This document shows positions 36,747 through 47,250 of a stretch of 64,000 nucleotides of DNA, one piece after another. Source of the DNA: Myroides oncorhynchi (GTDB lineage Bacteria; Bacteroidota; Bacteroidia; Flavobacteriales; Flavobacteriaceae); NCBI RefSeq assembly GCF_020905415.1, contig NZ_JAJJMP010000001.1:2863501-2927500 (forward strand), written 5' to 3'. The notes under the pieces are model-generated. The model worked only from the letters and a program-made list of their open reading frames with translations. It did no database searches and was not told the origin of the DNA. Numbering within the stretch: the first letter of the stretch is position 1; the number at the start of each line of letters is the position of its first letter. Made by a program: the position numbers and the translations under genes.

Positions 36747-37517
36747 ATGACACAGATTACTGCCTATACTTTCACCACAGCTAAAGATTTGACACAAGAG
36801 CAAAGCATAGACTATAATAATCAAGTAGATCAGTTTAATGTCTGGCCTGCTTATGTATTAGCAGATAAAGTGAATCTAAAATATTGGCCTGCTATATATG
36901 AGCTGTTTGCAGACTGTCAGTTTTATTTGTTAGAAGGGGAGGTAGTCGTGGGCAATGGGAATTGTATTGCACTGCATCTATCAGAAACAGAGTTGGCTAA
37001 CCTTCCTGATAGAGGATGGGATTGGGCATTAGAGAAATCTGTATTAGATTATAACAAGGGGCTTGTCCCAAATACACTATGCGCTTTACAGATCGGTTTA
37101 AACAAAGAATATCAAGGTAAGGGGATAAGCAATCAACTAATCAGTTATATGAAGAGTATCGCGCTTAAAATGAGTTTAGATGCTTTTATTCTTCCAATAC
37201 GCCCAAATCTTAAAACCAACTTTCCACTTATTGCGATGGATCAGTATATTAAGTGGACAAATAAAGAGGGCTTACCTTATGATGCTTGGGTACGAACCCA
37301 CGTTAAGGGAGGAGCTAACATCGTGAAAGTATGTAGTGAATCTATGATTGTCAAAGGAACTGTAAAAGAATGGGAATCGTGGACAGGACTGACCTTTCAG
37401 AGTTCAGGAGAATACTTACTTCCTGTGCTTCTTAATCCAATAACAATTGATTTAGCAAATGACCGTGGTATCTATATAGAACCCAATGTATGGATGCAAT
37501 ATGACTTAACTTTATAA
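36747..37517 (+). CDS. GNAT-like N-acetyltransferase
   Basis: 256 residues. The acetyl-CoA-binding motif A is seen in LCALQIGLNKEYQGKGISNQLISYMKSIA (about residues 110-140). The remainder (a long C-terminus after residue 160 with VRTHVKGGANIVKVCSESM) is unlike small GNATs, so substrate is unknown. Cytoplasmic. It stands alone, 141 bp before icmF. Confidence 0.75.
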   Translation: MTQITAYTFTTAKDLTQEQSIDYNNQVDQFNVWPAYVLADKVNLKYWPAIYELFADCQFYLLEGEVVVGNGNCIALHLSETELANLPDRGWDWALEKSVLDYNKGLVPNTLCALQIGLNKEYQGKGISNQLISYMKSIALKMSLDAFILPIRPNLKTNFPLIAMDQYIKWTNKEGLPYDAWVRTHVKGGANIVKVCSESMIVKGTVKEWESWTGLTFQSSGEYLLPVLLNPITIDLANDRGIYIEPNVWMQYDLTL

Positions 37518-37658
37518 AGTATGCCTATTTATGTATATAGGAATTGCTTTGTAGTATTTGGCTATCGCATATTTTGGGTTAATCTCAATTATTTAGTCAA
37601 TAGTAGCGAATTTAGCGAATATTTATTATATTGGCATTCTACAAAAAACTAAAACATT

Positions 37659-40600
37659 ATGCAACAAAATACACCCTATACGCCTACTAACAAGGTGCGT
37701 ATAGTTACTGCTGCGGCTTTATTTGACGGTCACGATGCAGCGATTAATATTATGCGTCGTATTATTCAAGCGACCGGATGTGAGGTTATTCACTTAGGAC
37801 ATGATAAAAGTGTAGAAGAAGTAGTGAATACAGCTATTCAAGAAGATGCAAATGCTATCGCTATGACTTCGTACCAAGGAGGACATAACGAATATTTTAA
37901 ATATATGTACGACCTTCTACAGGAGAAAGGTGCAGGACATATCCGCATTGTAGGAGGTGGAGGAGGAGTAATCCTTCCCAGTGAAATAAAAGAACTAATG
38001 GACTACGGTATCACGCGTCTATATTCTCCAGATGACGGACGTGCAATGGGATTACAAGGGATGATTAACGATATGGTACAGCGTGCGGACTTCCCCACGA
38101 TGGATCTACAACTTCCCGAGGGAAAAGATGTATATCAATCTCTTGCAGATAAAGACATCACCACGATAGCTCGTTTAATCTCTTTAGCGGAGAACAGAGA
38201 AGAGGATTTCCTTAAAGTATTCCAATTCGATCCAGAGAAACACAGCAGCACACCAGTATTGGGAATCACAGGTACAGGTGGTGCGGGTAAATCATCTATG
38301 GTAGATGAGCTGGTGCGTCGCTTCCTTATTGACTTCCCTGAGAAAACAGTAGCTCTAGTTTCGGTCGATCCTTCTAAGCGTAAGACCGGGGGAGCATTGT
38401 TAGGAGATCGTATCCGTATGAATTCGATTAACAATCCTCGTGTATTTATGCGCTCGTTAGCTACTCGTCAGTCTAACTTAGCGTTATCTCGTTATGTTGA
38501 AGAAACACTTCAAGTACTTCAGGCAGCTAATTACGACCTAATTATTCTTGAAACTTCGGGAATTGGGCAGTCAGATACAGAGATTTTAGACCATTCTGAT
38601 GCTTCATTATACATTATGACACCTGAGTTTGGTGCGGCGACACAGTTAGAGAAGATCGATATGCTTGACTTTGCTGATATTGTGGCAATCAATAAGTTTG
38701 ACAAGCGCGGGGCATTAGATGCAATCAGAGATGTAAAGAAACAATACCAACGCAACCACAACTTATGGGATGCTAACCCTGATACGATGCCAGTATTTGG
38801 TACAATCGCTTCTCAGTTTAACGATCCAGGAACCAATGCTTTATACAAAGCGATTATGGATAAGGTAGTTGAAAAAACAGGGGCTAACCTAACCTCTAAT
38901 ATAGAGATTACAAAAGAAATGAGCGAGAAGGTGTATGTTATTCCACCTAGTCGTACACGTTACTTATCTGAGATTGCTGAGAACAACCGCAAATATGACG
39001 ATACTGTACTTTCTCAAAAAGAGGTAGCACAGAAATTATACGGGATATTCAAAACAACACAGAGTGTATCGGGCAAATCAGCTGAGATTGATAAATCAGG
39101 AATTGTAGAACAGAGTGTTGCTTGTAAAGACGCCGATACACAATTATTTATAGGCCTATTGTTAAAGGAATTTGACAAGGTGAAGATGAACTTAGATCCA
39201 TACAATTGGGAAGTTATCTTGATGTGGGATCAGAAAGTAAACAAGTACAAGAATCCTGTTTACTCTTTTAAAGTTCGAGATAAAGAGATCAAGATTGCTA
39301 CCCACTCAGAGAGTTTATCGCACTTACAGATACCCAAGATTGCCTTGCCTAAATATGAAGCTTGGGGTGATATCTTGCGCTGGTCATTACAGGAGAATGT
39401 ACCAGGTGAGTTTCCTTTCACTTCTGGGCTTTATCCGTTTAAACGCGAGGGAGAAGATCCTACGCGTATGTTTGCCGGAGAAGGGGGGCCGGAGCGTACA
39501 AACAGACGTTTTCACTATGTGTCTTTAGGGATGCCAGCCAAGCGTTTATCTACTGCTTTTGACTCGGTGACGTTATATGGTAACGATCCAGGACATCGTC
39601 CTGATATCTATGGTAAGATTGGTAATGCGGGAGTTTCTATCTGTTGCTTAGACGATGCCAAGAAGCTGTATTCAGGGTTTAACCTTGCGCACGCCTTGAC
39701 CTCTGTATCCATGACAATCAACGGGCCAGCACCGATGTTACTTGGTTTTTTTATGAATGCAGCTATTGATCAGCAATGTGAGATCTACATCAAAGAGAAT
39801 GACTTAGAAACAGAAGTTGAAGCAAAGATTGAAGCAATCTACAAAGTAAAAGGAGTAGAAAGACCTCGTTATAATGGTGCTTTACCAGAGGGTAACGATG
39901 GCTTAGGACTTATGCTTTTAGGAGTAACAGCAGACCAGGTGTTGCCTGAGGATGTTTACCAAAAGATAAAAACAGAGACTTTATCACAAGTGCGTGGTAC
40001 AGTACAAGCAGATATTTTAAAAGAAGACCAAGCTCAAAATACGTGTATCTTCTCTACCGAGTTTGCACTTCGTTTAATGGGTGACGTACAAGAATACTTT
40101 ATTGAGAAAAACGTGCGTAACTTCTACTCTGTGTCTATCTCAGGATACCACATTGCCGAGGCAGGAGCGAACCCAATTACACAGTTGGCATTTACATTGG
40201 CTAATGGATTTACGTATGTGGAGTATTACCTAAGTAGAGGGATGGATATTAACGCTTTCGGGCCTAACTTATCTTTCTTCTTCTCCAATGGTATTGACCC
40301 TGAGTATGCAGTAATCGGACGTGTTGCTCGTCGTATTTGGGCCAAAGCATTAAAGAATAAGTATGGTGCTAATGAGCGTGCACAGATGTTGAAATACCAT
40401 ATTCAGACATCAGGCCGTTCACTTCACGCACAGGAGATTGACTTTAATGATATCCGTACTACGCTTCAAGCGCTTTATGCTATCTATGACAACTGTAACT
40501 CTCTTCATACCAATGCGTATGATGAGGCTATTACTACACCTACGGAAGAATCTGTACGTAGAGCAATGGCAATTCAGTTAATCATCAATAAAGAGCTAGG

Positions 40601-41093
40601 ACTAGCTAAAAATGAAAATCCAATCCAAGGTTCGTTTATCATAGAGGAACTAACGGATTTAGTAGAAGCAGCTGTATTAGCAGAGTTTGACAGAATCACG
40701 GAAAGAGGTGGAGTATTAGGTGCAATGGAAACAATGTACCAACGCTCTAAAATCCAAGAGGAGTCACTGTATTACGAAACGCTAAAACACAACGGTGAGT
40801 TCCCTATCATTGGGGTAAATACTTTCTTGAGCTCTAAAGGTTCGCCTACAGTAGTTCCAGCAGAGGTAATCCGCGCTACGGAAGAAGAAAAGTTATTCCA
40901 AATCAAAACAAAGGAAAACTTAAACCAAGCCAATCAAGCATTAGTAACCGCAGAATTAGCACGTATTCAAGAGATTGCTGTCCAAAACGGCAATATCTTC
41001 GAAGCGCTAATGGATGCCTCTAAAATATGTTCGTTAGGTCAGATCACTTCGGCGTTGTTTGAAGTAGGAGGACAGTACAGACGCAATATGTAA
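37659..41093 (+). CDS. icmF: Fused isobutyryl-CoA mutase (IcmF)
   Basis: 1144 residues. Adenosylcobalamin enzyme interconverting isobutyryl-CoA and n-butyryl-CoA (sometimes other branched acyl-CoAs), with a built-in G-protein chaperone. Domain order seen: B12-binding domain with [15 protein letters not shown] (about 20-150), MeaB-like GTPase with P-loop [12 protein letters not shown] (about 201-213) and NKFD (about 345), then the mutase TIM barrel (about 560-1144) with [10 protein letters not shown]. The fusion order is diagnostic of IcmF rather than two-subunit methylmalonyl-CoA mutase. Monocistronic, with a strong terminator. Confidence 0.94.
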   Translation: MQQNTPYTPTNKVRIVTAAALFDGHDAAINIMRRIIQATGCEVIHLGHDKSVEEVVNTAIQEDANAIAMTSYQGGHNEYFKYMYDLLQEKGAGHIRIVGGGGGVILPSEIKELMDYGITRLYSPDDGRAMGLQGMINDMVQRADFPTMDLQLPEGKDVYQSLADKDITTIARLISLAENREEDFLKVFQFDPEKHSSTPVLGITGTGGAGKSSMVDELVRRFLIDFPEKTVALVSVDPSKRKTGGALLGDRIRMNSINNPRVFMRSLATRQSNLALSRYVEETLQVLQAANYDLIILETSGIGQSDTEILDHSDASLYIMTPEFGAATQLEKIDMLDFADIVAINKFDKRGALDAIRDVKKQYQRNHNLWDANPDTMPVFGTIASQFNDPGTNALYKAIMDKVVEKTGANLTSNIEITKEMSEKVYVIPPSRTRYLSEIAENNRKYDDTVLSQKEVAQKLYGIFKTTQSVSGKSAEIDKSGIVEQSVACKDADTQLFIGLLLKEFDKVKMNLDPYNWEVILMWDQKVNKYKNPVYSFKVRDKEIKIATHSESLSHLQIPKIALPKYEAWGDILRWSLQENVPGEFPFTSGLYPFKREGEDPTRMFAGEGGPERTNRRFHYVSLGMPAKRLSTAFDSVTLYGNDPGHRPDIYGKIGNAGVSICCLDDAKKLYSGFNLAHALTSVSMTINGPAPMLLGFFMNAAIDQQCEIYIKENDLETEVEAKIEAIYKVKGVERPRYNGALPEGNDGLGLMLLGVTADQVLPEDVYQKIKTETLSQVRGTVQADILKEDQAQNTCIFSTEFALRLMGDVQEYFIEKNVRNFYSVSISGYHIAEAGANPITQLAFTLANGFTYVEYYLSRGMDINAFGPNLSFFFSNGIDPEYAVIGRVARRIWAKALKNKYGANERAQMLKYHIQTSGRSLHAQEIDFNDIRTTLQALYAIYDNCNSLHTNAYDEAITTPTEESVRRAMAIQLIINKELGLAKNENPIQGSFIIEELTDLVEAAVLAEFDRITERGGVLGAMETMYQRSKIQEESLYYETLKHNGEFPIIGVNTFLSSKGSPTVVPAEVIRATEEEKLFQIKTKENLNQANQALVTAELARIQEIAVQNGNIFEALMDASKICSLGQITSALFEVGGQYRRNM

Positions 41094-41121
41094 GATATAA
41101 TAATCGCTTATTTATATAAAG

Positions 41122-41153
41122 CCTGTGGACTATGTGTTCACAGGTTTTTTTTT
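41122..41153 (+). terminator. Terminator of icmF
   Basis: Stem CCTGTGGAC / GTTCACAGG (one G-U pair), loop TATGT, then nine T. Confidence 0.85.
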
Positions 41154-41480
41154 GTCCCAAAAATAAATAATTACTATTTGGAAGCTTTAAAACTCACCTT
41201 TACAAAGTAAGTATAAACTAAGAGTAAACTTGTGCATTTTAGCTAGATTTTGATAGGCGAGTTCTTGTTAGAAACGCTTGTGTTTTATCAACCAGAAAGC
41301 TGCGGGGTTTATACTTTTAAAACATCTTATTTAGCAAATAAGTATTAAATAAAAACAAAGCCTTTTTAAGACAAATATTGCCTTGAAATACACCCAGTTT
41401 TAAGCAGATCGTTTTCCAAAGACATTTATCCCAGGAATAAGGCAGGGTGCCTTTTACCTTAATTTATAAATGTCATTTTT
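41154..41480. other. Boundary between core chromosome and tra block
   Basis: 327 bp without a gene. It separates icmF from traE and is a plausible left edge of the acquired region, but I see no att-like direct repeat, tRNA or integrase. No clean promoter motif is visible for the tra genes. Confidence 0.4.
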
Positions 41481-41789
41481 ATGAAAACAAAAACAATCAA
41501 ACAAAGGCTATTCTTACTACTTGTTGTATTAAGTAGTTTACCACTTTTAGCCCAAGGCAATGGAGTAGCAGGTATCACTGAAGCTACTCAAATGGTTACT
41601 TCTTATTTTGATCCAGCCACAAAACTTATCTACGCTATTGGAGCGGTGGTGGGACTTATAGGAGGAGTAAAGGTTTACAACAAATTCTCAAGCGGTGATC
41701 CCGATACAAGCAAGACAGCGGCAAGCTGGTTTGGGGCTTGTATCTTCTTAATTGTAGCAGCTACAATCCTTCGTTCATTTTTCCTTTAA
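41481..41789 (+). CDS. traE: Conjugation protein TraE (DUF4134 type)
   Basis: 102 residues. Signal-like N-terminus ending LLAQ, then GVAGITEATQMVTSYFDPATKLIYAIGAVVGLIGG and SGDPDTSKTAASWFGACIFL, a near-consensus Bacteroidetes TraE. It has two membrane segments and is the pilin-like or VirB2-like small membrane component of the conjugation T4SS. First gene of the tra block, 10 bp before traF. Confidence 0.92.
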   Translation: MKTKTIKQRLFLLLVVLSSLPLLAQGNGVAGITEATQMVTSYFDPATKLIYAIGAVVGLIGGVKVYNKFSSGDPDTSKTAASWFGACIFLIVAATILRSFFL

Positions 41790-41799
41790 AAAATGTAGT

Positions 41800-42147
41800 A
41801 TGAAAAAATATAGCATCAATAAAGGAATTGGAGCCAGCGTTGAGTTTAAAGGACTCAAGGCGCAGTACCTATTTTATTTTGCAGGCGGACTCTTGGCTAA
41901 CCTTATTGTTATAATGGTTATGTACATGGCAGGGGTAAACAATCTTATTTGTTTGAGCTTGGGTATTGGATTATCAGGCTATCTGATCTACAAAGTATTT
42001 TCAATGAACAAGAAATACGGTCAGTATGGGCTTATGAAACTTCAAGCCAGAAAGTACTTTCCAAGATACATCATCTCTAGGAGAGATATCAAGGGGTATT
42101 TCAATCAGACTAATTTAAAATTTAGAGACTATGAGAAATACAGCTAA
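41800..42147 (+). CDS. traF: Conjugation protein TraF (DUF4133 type)
   Basis: 115 residues. N-terminal YSINKGIGASVEFKGLKAQYLFYFAGGLLANLIVIMV with two adjacent membrane segments, then KKYGQYGLMKLQARKYFPRYI, typical of Bacteroidetes TraF, a VirB3-like inner-membrane protein that works with the TraG ATPase. The traG start lies 17 bp inside its 3' end, so they are translationally coupled. Confidence 0.9.
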   Translation: MKKYSINKGIGASVEFKGLKAQYLFYFAGGLLANLIVIMVMYMAGVNNLICLSLGIGLSGYLIYKVFSMNKKYGQYGLMKLQARKYFPRYIISRRDIKGYFNQTNLKFRDYEKYS

Positions 42148-44641
42148 AGCAAATACTCTTGAGAGAATGTTTCCCATCTTATCTGTGGAGAACAACTGTA
42201 TTGTTTCCAAACAAGGAGATATCACGGTTTGTTATAAAGTCATCTTACCTGAGATATTTACTATTTCAGATAAAGAGTATGAGATTATGCACTCGGTTTG
42301 GTTTAAGGCGGTAAAGACACTACCTGAGTTTACGGTGGTGCACAAACAAGATTGGTTTATAAAGGAAAATTATGAGGCAGATTTTAAAGATGGCGAGCAA
42401 AGCTATTTAAGCAGAAGCTTTGAAAGACATTTTAACGAGCGTCCTTTTTTAAACCACAGTTGTTATTTGTTTGTGACAAAGACAACCAAGGAGCGTATCA
42501 AAAGTCAAAGTAATTTCTCTTCACTAACAAGAGGTGAGCTTATCCCTAAACAAATTAGGGATAAGGGCACCATCGCAAACTTCATTGAAGCAACAGCTCA
42601 AATGCAAAAGATTGTAAATGACAGTGGGCTTATCCATTTAAGTAAACTCTCAGAAGAAGAAATTATTGGAACGGAAAATGAGAGTGGTTTATTAGAACAG
42701 TATCTAACCCTTAGTAAAACCAGCAGAGGAAGCCTTCAGGATATCGCCATAAGCGCAGAAACGGTAAGGGTAGGGGATAACAGGCTATCTGTGCATACGC
42801 TCTCTGATGTGAATGATCTTCCAACAGAAGTTACCAAGGCGAGTAAATACGATAAGCTATCAACTGATAAAAGCAGTTGTACGCTTTCTTTTGCAAGTCC
42901 ACTTGGTCTTTTACTAAACTGCAATCACATCTATAATCAGTATTTGTTTTTAGAGGATAGCGATTACAATTTAAAGCAGTTTGAAAAATCAGCCAAAAAT
43001 ATGCACTCACTAGCTAGATACAGCCGGGCCAATCAGATTAATAAGCAGTGGATAGAGGAGTATTTAAATATCGCTCATAGTCAAGGGTTAACCTCGATAA
43101 GAGCTCACTTTAATGTAATGGCCTGGTCAGATAACGCTAGCGAGCTTAAACAGCTTAAAAACGACTGTGGTAGCGCACTAGCGTCTATGGAGTGTAAGCC
43201 AAGACACAATACAGTGGACGCTCCAACACTTTACTGGGCAGGTATGCCAGGAAATAGTGGAGATTTTCCAAGTGAAGAGAGCTTTTATACGTTCATTGAG
43301 CCAGCCCTTTGTTTTTTTTCGGGAGAGACTAATTATCAAGACTCTTTATTGCCTTTTGGAATTAAGATGGCAGACAGATTAACAGGAAAGCCTATTTATT
43401 TAGATATCTCGGATCTTCCGATGAAAAAAGGAATAATCACAAACCGCAACAAGTTTATCTTGGGACCCTCGGGTAGTGGTAAGAGCTTTTTTACCAATCA
43501 CATGGTAAGACAATACTATGAGCAAAACGCGCATGTACTCTTAGTTGATACAGGTAACTCCTATCAAGGACTATGTGAATTAATACACGCAAAGACTAAA
43601 GCAGCAGATGGAGTTTATTTTACCTATACTGAGGAAAATCCGATAGCCTTTAACCCTTTTTACACGGATGATGGAGTGTTTGATATTGAAAAAAGAGAGA
43701 GTATTAAAACGCTCATCTTAACTCTTTGGAAGCGTGATGATCAGCCGCCCTCTAGATCGGAAGAAGTAGCGCTTTCAAACGCCGTTAACGGATATATTAT
43801 AAAGCTTCAAAAAAGCAGTGTAAAGCCAAGCTTCAACAGTTTCTATGAGTACATCAAAACAGATTATAAAAAGGAGCTAATCAAAAAAGAGGTTAGAGAA
43901 AAAGACTTTGATCTGGCGAACTTTTTAAATGTGCTTGAACCTTACTATAAAGGAGGAGAATATGACTATCTATTAAACTCAGAAAGCGAGCTTGATCTAC
44001 TGAACAAACGCTTTATTGTCTTCGAAATTGATAGCATAAAAGACCACAAAATTCTGTTTCCGATAGTGACTATTATCATTATGGAGGTGTTTATAAACAA
44101 GATGAGACGCCTTAAAGGACAGCGCAAGTTAATCTTAATTGAAGAAGCTTGGAAGGCAATAGCTAAGGAGGGGATGGCGGATTATCTACGCTATCTTTTT
44201 AAGACCGTTAGGAAGTTTTTTGGAGAAGCAATCGTAGTAACGCAAGAGGTTGATGATATCATTCAATCTCCAATTGTAAAAGAGAGTATCATCAATAATT
44301 CAGACTGTAAGATCCTGCTTGATCAGCGCAAATATATGAACAAGTTTGATGATATACAGGCTATGCTTGGTCTTACTGACAAAGAGAAAGCTCAGATATT
44401 ATCTATTAATCTTGATAACAATCCCAACCGCCTTTACAAAGAAGTATGGATAGGTCTTGGAGGAACACACTCAGGAGTCTACGCTACAGAGGTAAGCTAT
44501 TCAGAATACCTCGCCTACACAACTGAAGAAACAGAGAAACTTCAAGTGATGAACTTGGCTAAAGAGCTTGATGGCAATGTAGAACTGGCTATAAAACGCC
44601 TTGTACAAGAAAAACAGGAGAGAGAAAACAAAGAACTCTAA
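42131..44641 (+). CDS. traG: VirB4-like conjugation ATPase TraG
   Basis: 836 residues. Energises pilus assembly and transport in the conjugation apparatus. Walker A GPSGSGKSFFTNHMV at about residues 445-460, Walker B RKLILIEEAWKAIAKEG at about 665-680, and VIVTQEVDDI-type motif (AIVVTQEVDDIIQSP) further on. The N-terminal part NTLERMFPILSVENNCIVSKQGDITVCYKV is typical of Bacteroidetes TraG. Full length and intact. Note that Bacteroidetes TraG is the VirB4 homologue, not the coupling protein; no VirD4-like gene is seen. Confidence 0.93.
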   Translation: MRNTAKANTLERMFPILSVENNCIVSKQGDITVCYKVILPEIFTISDKEYEIMHSVWFKAVKTLPEFTVVHKQDWFIKENYEADFKDGEQSYLSRSFERHFNERPFLNHSCYLFVTKTTKERIKSQSNFSSLTRGELIPKQIRDKGTIANFIEATAQMQKIVNDSGLIHLSKLSEEEIIGTENESGLLEQYLTLSKTSRGSLQDIAISAETVRVGDNRLSVHTLSDVNDLPTEVTKASKYDKLSTDKSSCTLSFASPLGLLLNCNHIYNQYLFLEDSDYNLKQFEKSAKNMHSLARYSRANQINKQWIEEYLNIAHSQGLTSIRAHFNVMAWSDNASELKQLKNDCGSALASMECKPRHNTVDAPTLYWAGMPGNSGDFPSEESFYTFIEPALCFFSGETNYQDSLLPFGIKMADRLTGKPIYLDISDLPMKKGIITNRNKFILGPSGSGKSFFTNHMVRQYYEQNAHVLLVDTGNSYQGLCELIHAKTKAADGVYFTYTEENPIAFNPFYTDDGVFDIEKRESIKTLILTLWKRDDQPPSRSEEVALSNAVNGYIIKLQKSSVKPSFNSFYEYIKTDYKKELIKKEVREKDFDLANFLNVLEPYYKGGEYDYLLNSESELDLLNKRFIVFEIDSIKDHKILFPIVTIIIMEVFINKMRRLKGQRKLILIEEAWKAIAKEGMADYLRYLFKTVRKFFGEAIVVTQEVDDIIQSPIVKESIINNSDCKILLDQRKYMNKFDDIQAMLGLTDKEKAQILSINLDNNPNRLYKEVWIGLGGTHSGVYATEVSYSEYLAYTTEETEKLQVMNLAKELDGNVELAIKRLVQEKQERENKEL

Positions 44642-44685
44642 TCCATCAAAGAATCAATCAATTAACCAATCAAAATTTTACAAAT

Positions 44686-45318
44686 ATGAAAAAACTATTT
44701 CAGGTAATAATATTAGCAGGACTATGTGCTTTACCAATTAAGTCTAACGCCCAGTGGGTAGTCACTGATCCCACGAATTTGGCTTCAGGTATTTTAAACA
44801 GTGCCAATGAGATTATACAAACTTCTTCTACAGTTAGCAACGTAGTGAAGAACTTTAAAGAAGTCGAAAAAGTCTATAAACAAGGAAAGGAGTATTACGA
44901 TAAACTTCAAGCGGTTAACAACCTAGTGAAGGACGCAAGGAAGGTTCAACAGACCGTGCTTTTAGTTGGAGACGTCTCTGAGCTGTATGTCAAGAACTTT
45001 GGCAAGATGCTCAACGATCCCAACTTTTCCCCTCAAGAGTTAGTGGCTATTGCCAATGGTTACTCAGTGCTTTTAAACGAGAGTACAGCACTTTTAAAAG
45101 AGCTTAAACAGATTGTAAGTTCCACTAGTCTCTCTTTAAATGATAAAGAAAGAATGGATATTATAGACAAAGTTTATAATCAGATTAAGGACTATCACAG
45201 CCTTGTTAGCTACTACACTAGAAAGAATATCTCAGTGAGTATTTTAAGAGCTAAGAAAAAGAACAATACCCAAAGGGTAATGGAATTGTATGGGAGCTCA
45301 AATCAAAAATACTGGTAG
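44686..45318 (+). CDS. traI: Conjugation protein TraI (DUF4141 type)
   Basis: 210 residues. Signal peptide MKKLFQVIILAGLCALPIKS ending NAQ, then WVVTDPTNLASGILNSANEIIQTSSTVSNVVKNF, a VirB5/TraI-like pattern, followed by a long helical body. Predicted periplasmic. It follows traG directly; the small traH seen in some CTnDOT-type operons is absent here. Two bp before traJ. Confidence 0.88.
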   Translation: MKKLFQVIILAGLCALPIKSNAQWVVTDPTNLASGILNSANEIIQTSSTVSNVVKNFKEVEKVYKQGKEYYDKLQAVNNLVKDARKVQQTVLLVGDVSELYVKNFGKMLNDPNFSPQELVAIANGYSVLLNESTALLKELKQIVSSTSLSLNDKERMDIIDKVYNQIKDYHSLVSYYTRKNISVSILRAKKKNNTQRVMELYGSSNQKYW

Positions 45319-45320
45319 TT

Positions 45321-46316
45321 ATGGACGATAGTAATTTACACGAGGTTTTGCAGAATCTCTATTACGATATGCTTCCACTCTCTAGTGAGATGGCATCGAT
45401 TGCTAAAGCGGTAGCAGGTCTTGGAGCGCTGTTTTATATTGCCTTGCAAGTATGGCAAGCCTTGGCAAGGGCAGAACCTATTGACGTGTATCCGATGCTT
45501 AGACCGTTTGCAATTGGGCTTTGTATTATGTTTTTTCCAAGCCTTGTACTTGGAACGATAAACACAGTGCTTAGTCCTGTGGTTAAAGGTACACATCAAA
45601 TGCTAGAGCATCAGGTTGTTGATCTAAAAGAACTACAAGAAAAGAAAGACATCTTAGAGCGGGAAACCATGCTTCGCAATCCTGAGACAGCTCATTTAGT
45701 TTCTAATGAAGAGTTTGATAACAAGCTTGCCGAACTTGGTTGGTCTCCCTCTGATTTAGCGGCTATGACAGGAATGTATTTAGAAAAGTGGCAACATGAT
45801 TTTCAAAAGAATTTAAGAGATGCCTTTAGAGAGATATTAGAAATGATCTTTCAAGCAGCGGCTCTTGTTATTGATACCATTCGGACATTCTTTTTAATTG
45901 TGCTTTCTATTTTGGGACCACTAGCCTTTGCAATATCTATTTGGAGTGGTTTTGAGTCCACGCTCTCCCAGTGGTTTACTCGGTATATCAGCGTTTACCT
46001 CTGGCTACCTGTAGCTGATTTGTTTAGCGCAATGCTTGCTAAGATTCAATCTCTTATTATTGAAAGAGATATGCTATTGCTCAATGATCCAAACTTTATT
46101 CCAGATACCTCAAATACGGTGTATGCGATTTTTATGATCATCGGAATTGTAGGGTATTTCACGATTCCAACAGTTACAGGATGGATAATTCAGGCAGGAG
46201 GAGCAGGGAACTTTATGCGCAATATGAATCAGACTGCTATCAAAACAGGAAATATAGCCTCAGCTGGGGCAGGAGCTGCAACTGGAAATATAGCCGGACA
46301 GCTTGTTAAAAAGTAA
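45321..46316 (+). CDS. traJ: Conjugation membrane protein TraJ
   Basis: 331 residues. Polytopic VirB6-like inner-membrane protein: hydrophobic segments at about 25-45, 60-85, 180-215, 220-245 and 275-300, with the family-like MASIAKAVAGLGALFYIALQVWQALARAEPIDVYPMLRPF near the start. The glycine/alanine-rich tail (GNIASAGAGAATGNIAGQLVKK) is cytoplasmic. Intact. Confidence 0.9.
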   Translation: MDDSNLHEVLQNLYYDMLPLSSEMASIAKAVAGLGALFYIALQVWQALARAEPIDVYPMLRPFAIGLCIMFFPSLVLGTINTVLSPVVKGTHQMLEHQVVDLKELQEKKDILERETMLRNPETAHLVSNEEFDNKLAELGWSPSDLAAMTGMYLEKWQHDFQKNLRDAFREILEMIFQAAALVIDTIRTFFLIVLSILGPLAFAISIWSGFESTLSQWFTRYISVYLWLPVADLFSAMLAKIQSLIIERDMLLLNDPNFIPDTSNTVYAIFMIIGIVGYFTIPTVTGWIIQAGGAGNFMRNMNQTAIKTGNIASAGAGAATGNIAGQLVKK

Positions 46317-46349
46317 AGAGTTATTAATCATTTTAAAAATAAGAAAACC

Positions 46350-46973
46350 ATGGAATTTAAATCACTTCGAAATATAGAAAACAGCTTTAAACAAATCAGG
46401 CTCTACGCTATTGTATTTGCAAGTGTTTGCCTACTAGTAGTAGCTTTTACAATCTACAAGAGTTATGATTTTGCTAAAGAACAAAGAGAGAAAATCTATG
46501 TACTTGACAAAGGTAAATCTTTAATGCTTGCCCTGTCTCAAGATGCAAGTATCAATAGACCCGTAGAAGCAAAAGAGCACATAAGGCGTTTTCACGAGCT
46601 ATTCTTTACACTCTCGCCTGATAAGGCGGCTATTGAGAGTAATATGCAAAGAGCGTTTAACCTTTCTGATAAAACAGCTTTTGACTACTATAAAGATCTA
46701 CTTGAAAAAGGATATTACAGCCGGGTAATTTCAGGTAATATCCAGCAAAGGGTAGAGGTGGATAGCATCAAGATAGACTTTAACGCCTATCCTTATAAAA
46801 CGACTACTTACACGACTCAGTATATCATACGAGCAAGTAATATTACTAAGCGAAGCCTAGTGACAAGCGCTCAGCTTATCTCGGCTGTACGGTCTGATAA
46901 TAACCCACAAGGGTTTACAATCGAAAAATTCACTGTTTTAGAAAACAAGGATATAGAAGTTATCAAACGCTAA
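46350..46973 (+). CDS. traK: Conjugation protein TraK
   Basis: 207 residues. Begins MEFKSLRNIENSFKQIRLYAIVFASVCLLVVAFTIY, the typical Bacteroidetes TraK (VirB8-like) opening with one N-terminal membrane anchor, followed by a periplasmic domain (SINRPVEAKEHIRRFHELFF). It links inner-membrane and periplasmic parts of the channel. Follows traJ by 33 bp. Confidence 0.92.
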   Translation: MEFKSLRNIENSFKQIRLYAIVFASVCLLVVAFTIYKSYDFAKEQREKIYVLDKGKSLMLALSQDASINRPVEAKEHIRRFHELFFTLSPDKAAIESNMQRAFNLSDKTAFDYYKDLLEKGYYSRVISGNIQQRVEVDSIKIDFNAYPYKTTTYTTQYIIRASNITKRSLVTSAQLISAVRSDNNPQGFTIEKFTVLENKDIEVIKR

Positions 46974-46983
46974 AAAACTTAAA

Positions 46984-47250
46984 ATGAAAAGATTCAAACT
47001 TCTAAGAGATAGTTATTCCGGTAAGCTTCACGCTTACTGGAGTAATCTAACAGTATCCAAACAGCGAGTTTGGTTAATCGGAATCTTCACGCTCTACACT
47101 CTTATTTGCCTATTTGTAGTAAAGGCAAGTTTAACCTCTAACCCTATAATAAATGCAAAACAAAAACAAAAGAGTATAAGAGCAGTGAATTATTTGCTAG
47201 AAAAGCAAAAGGATAAAACTACGTATCACCATTTAAATCAACAGTTATGA
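46984..47250 (+). CDS. traL: Conjugation protein TraL (DUF3989 type)
   Basis: 88 residues with one membrane segment (VWLIGIFTLYTLICLFVVKASL). Size, topology and place between traK and traM fit Bacteroidetes TraL. Its stop codon overlaps the traM ATG. Confidence 0.82.
   Translation: MKRFKLLRDSYSGKLHAYWSNLTVSKQRVWLIGIFTLYTLICLFVVKASLTSNPIINAKQKQKSIRAVNYLLEKQKDKTTYHHLNQQL

Noticed and set aside
38135..39528. Several reading frames antisense to or out of frame with icmF
   Set aside because: All lie within an intact, conserved 1144-codon gene.
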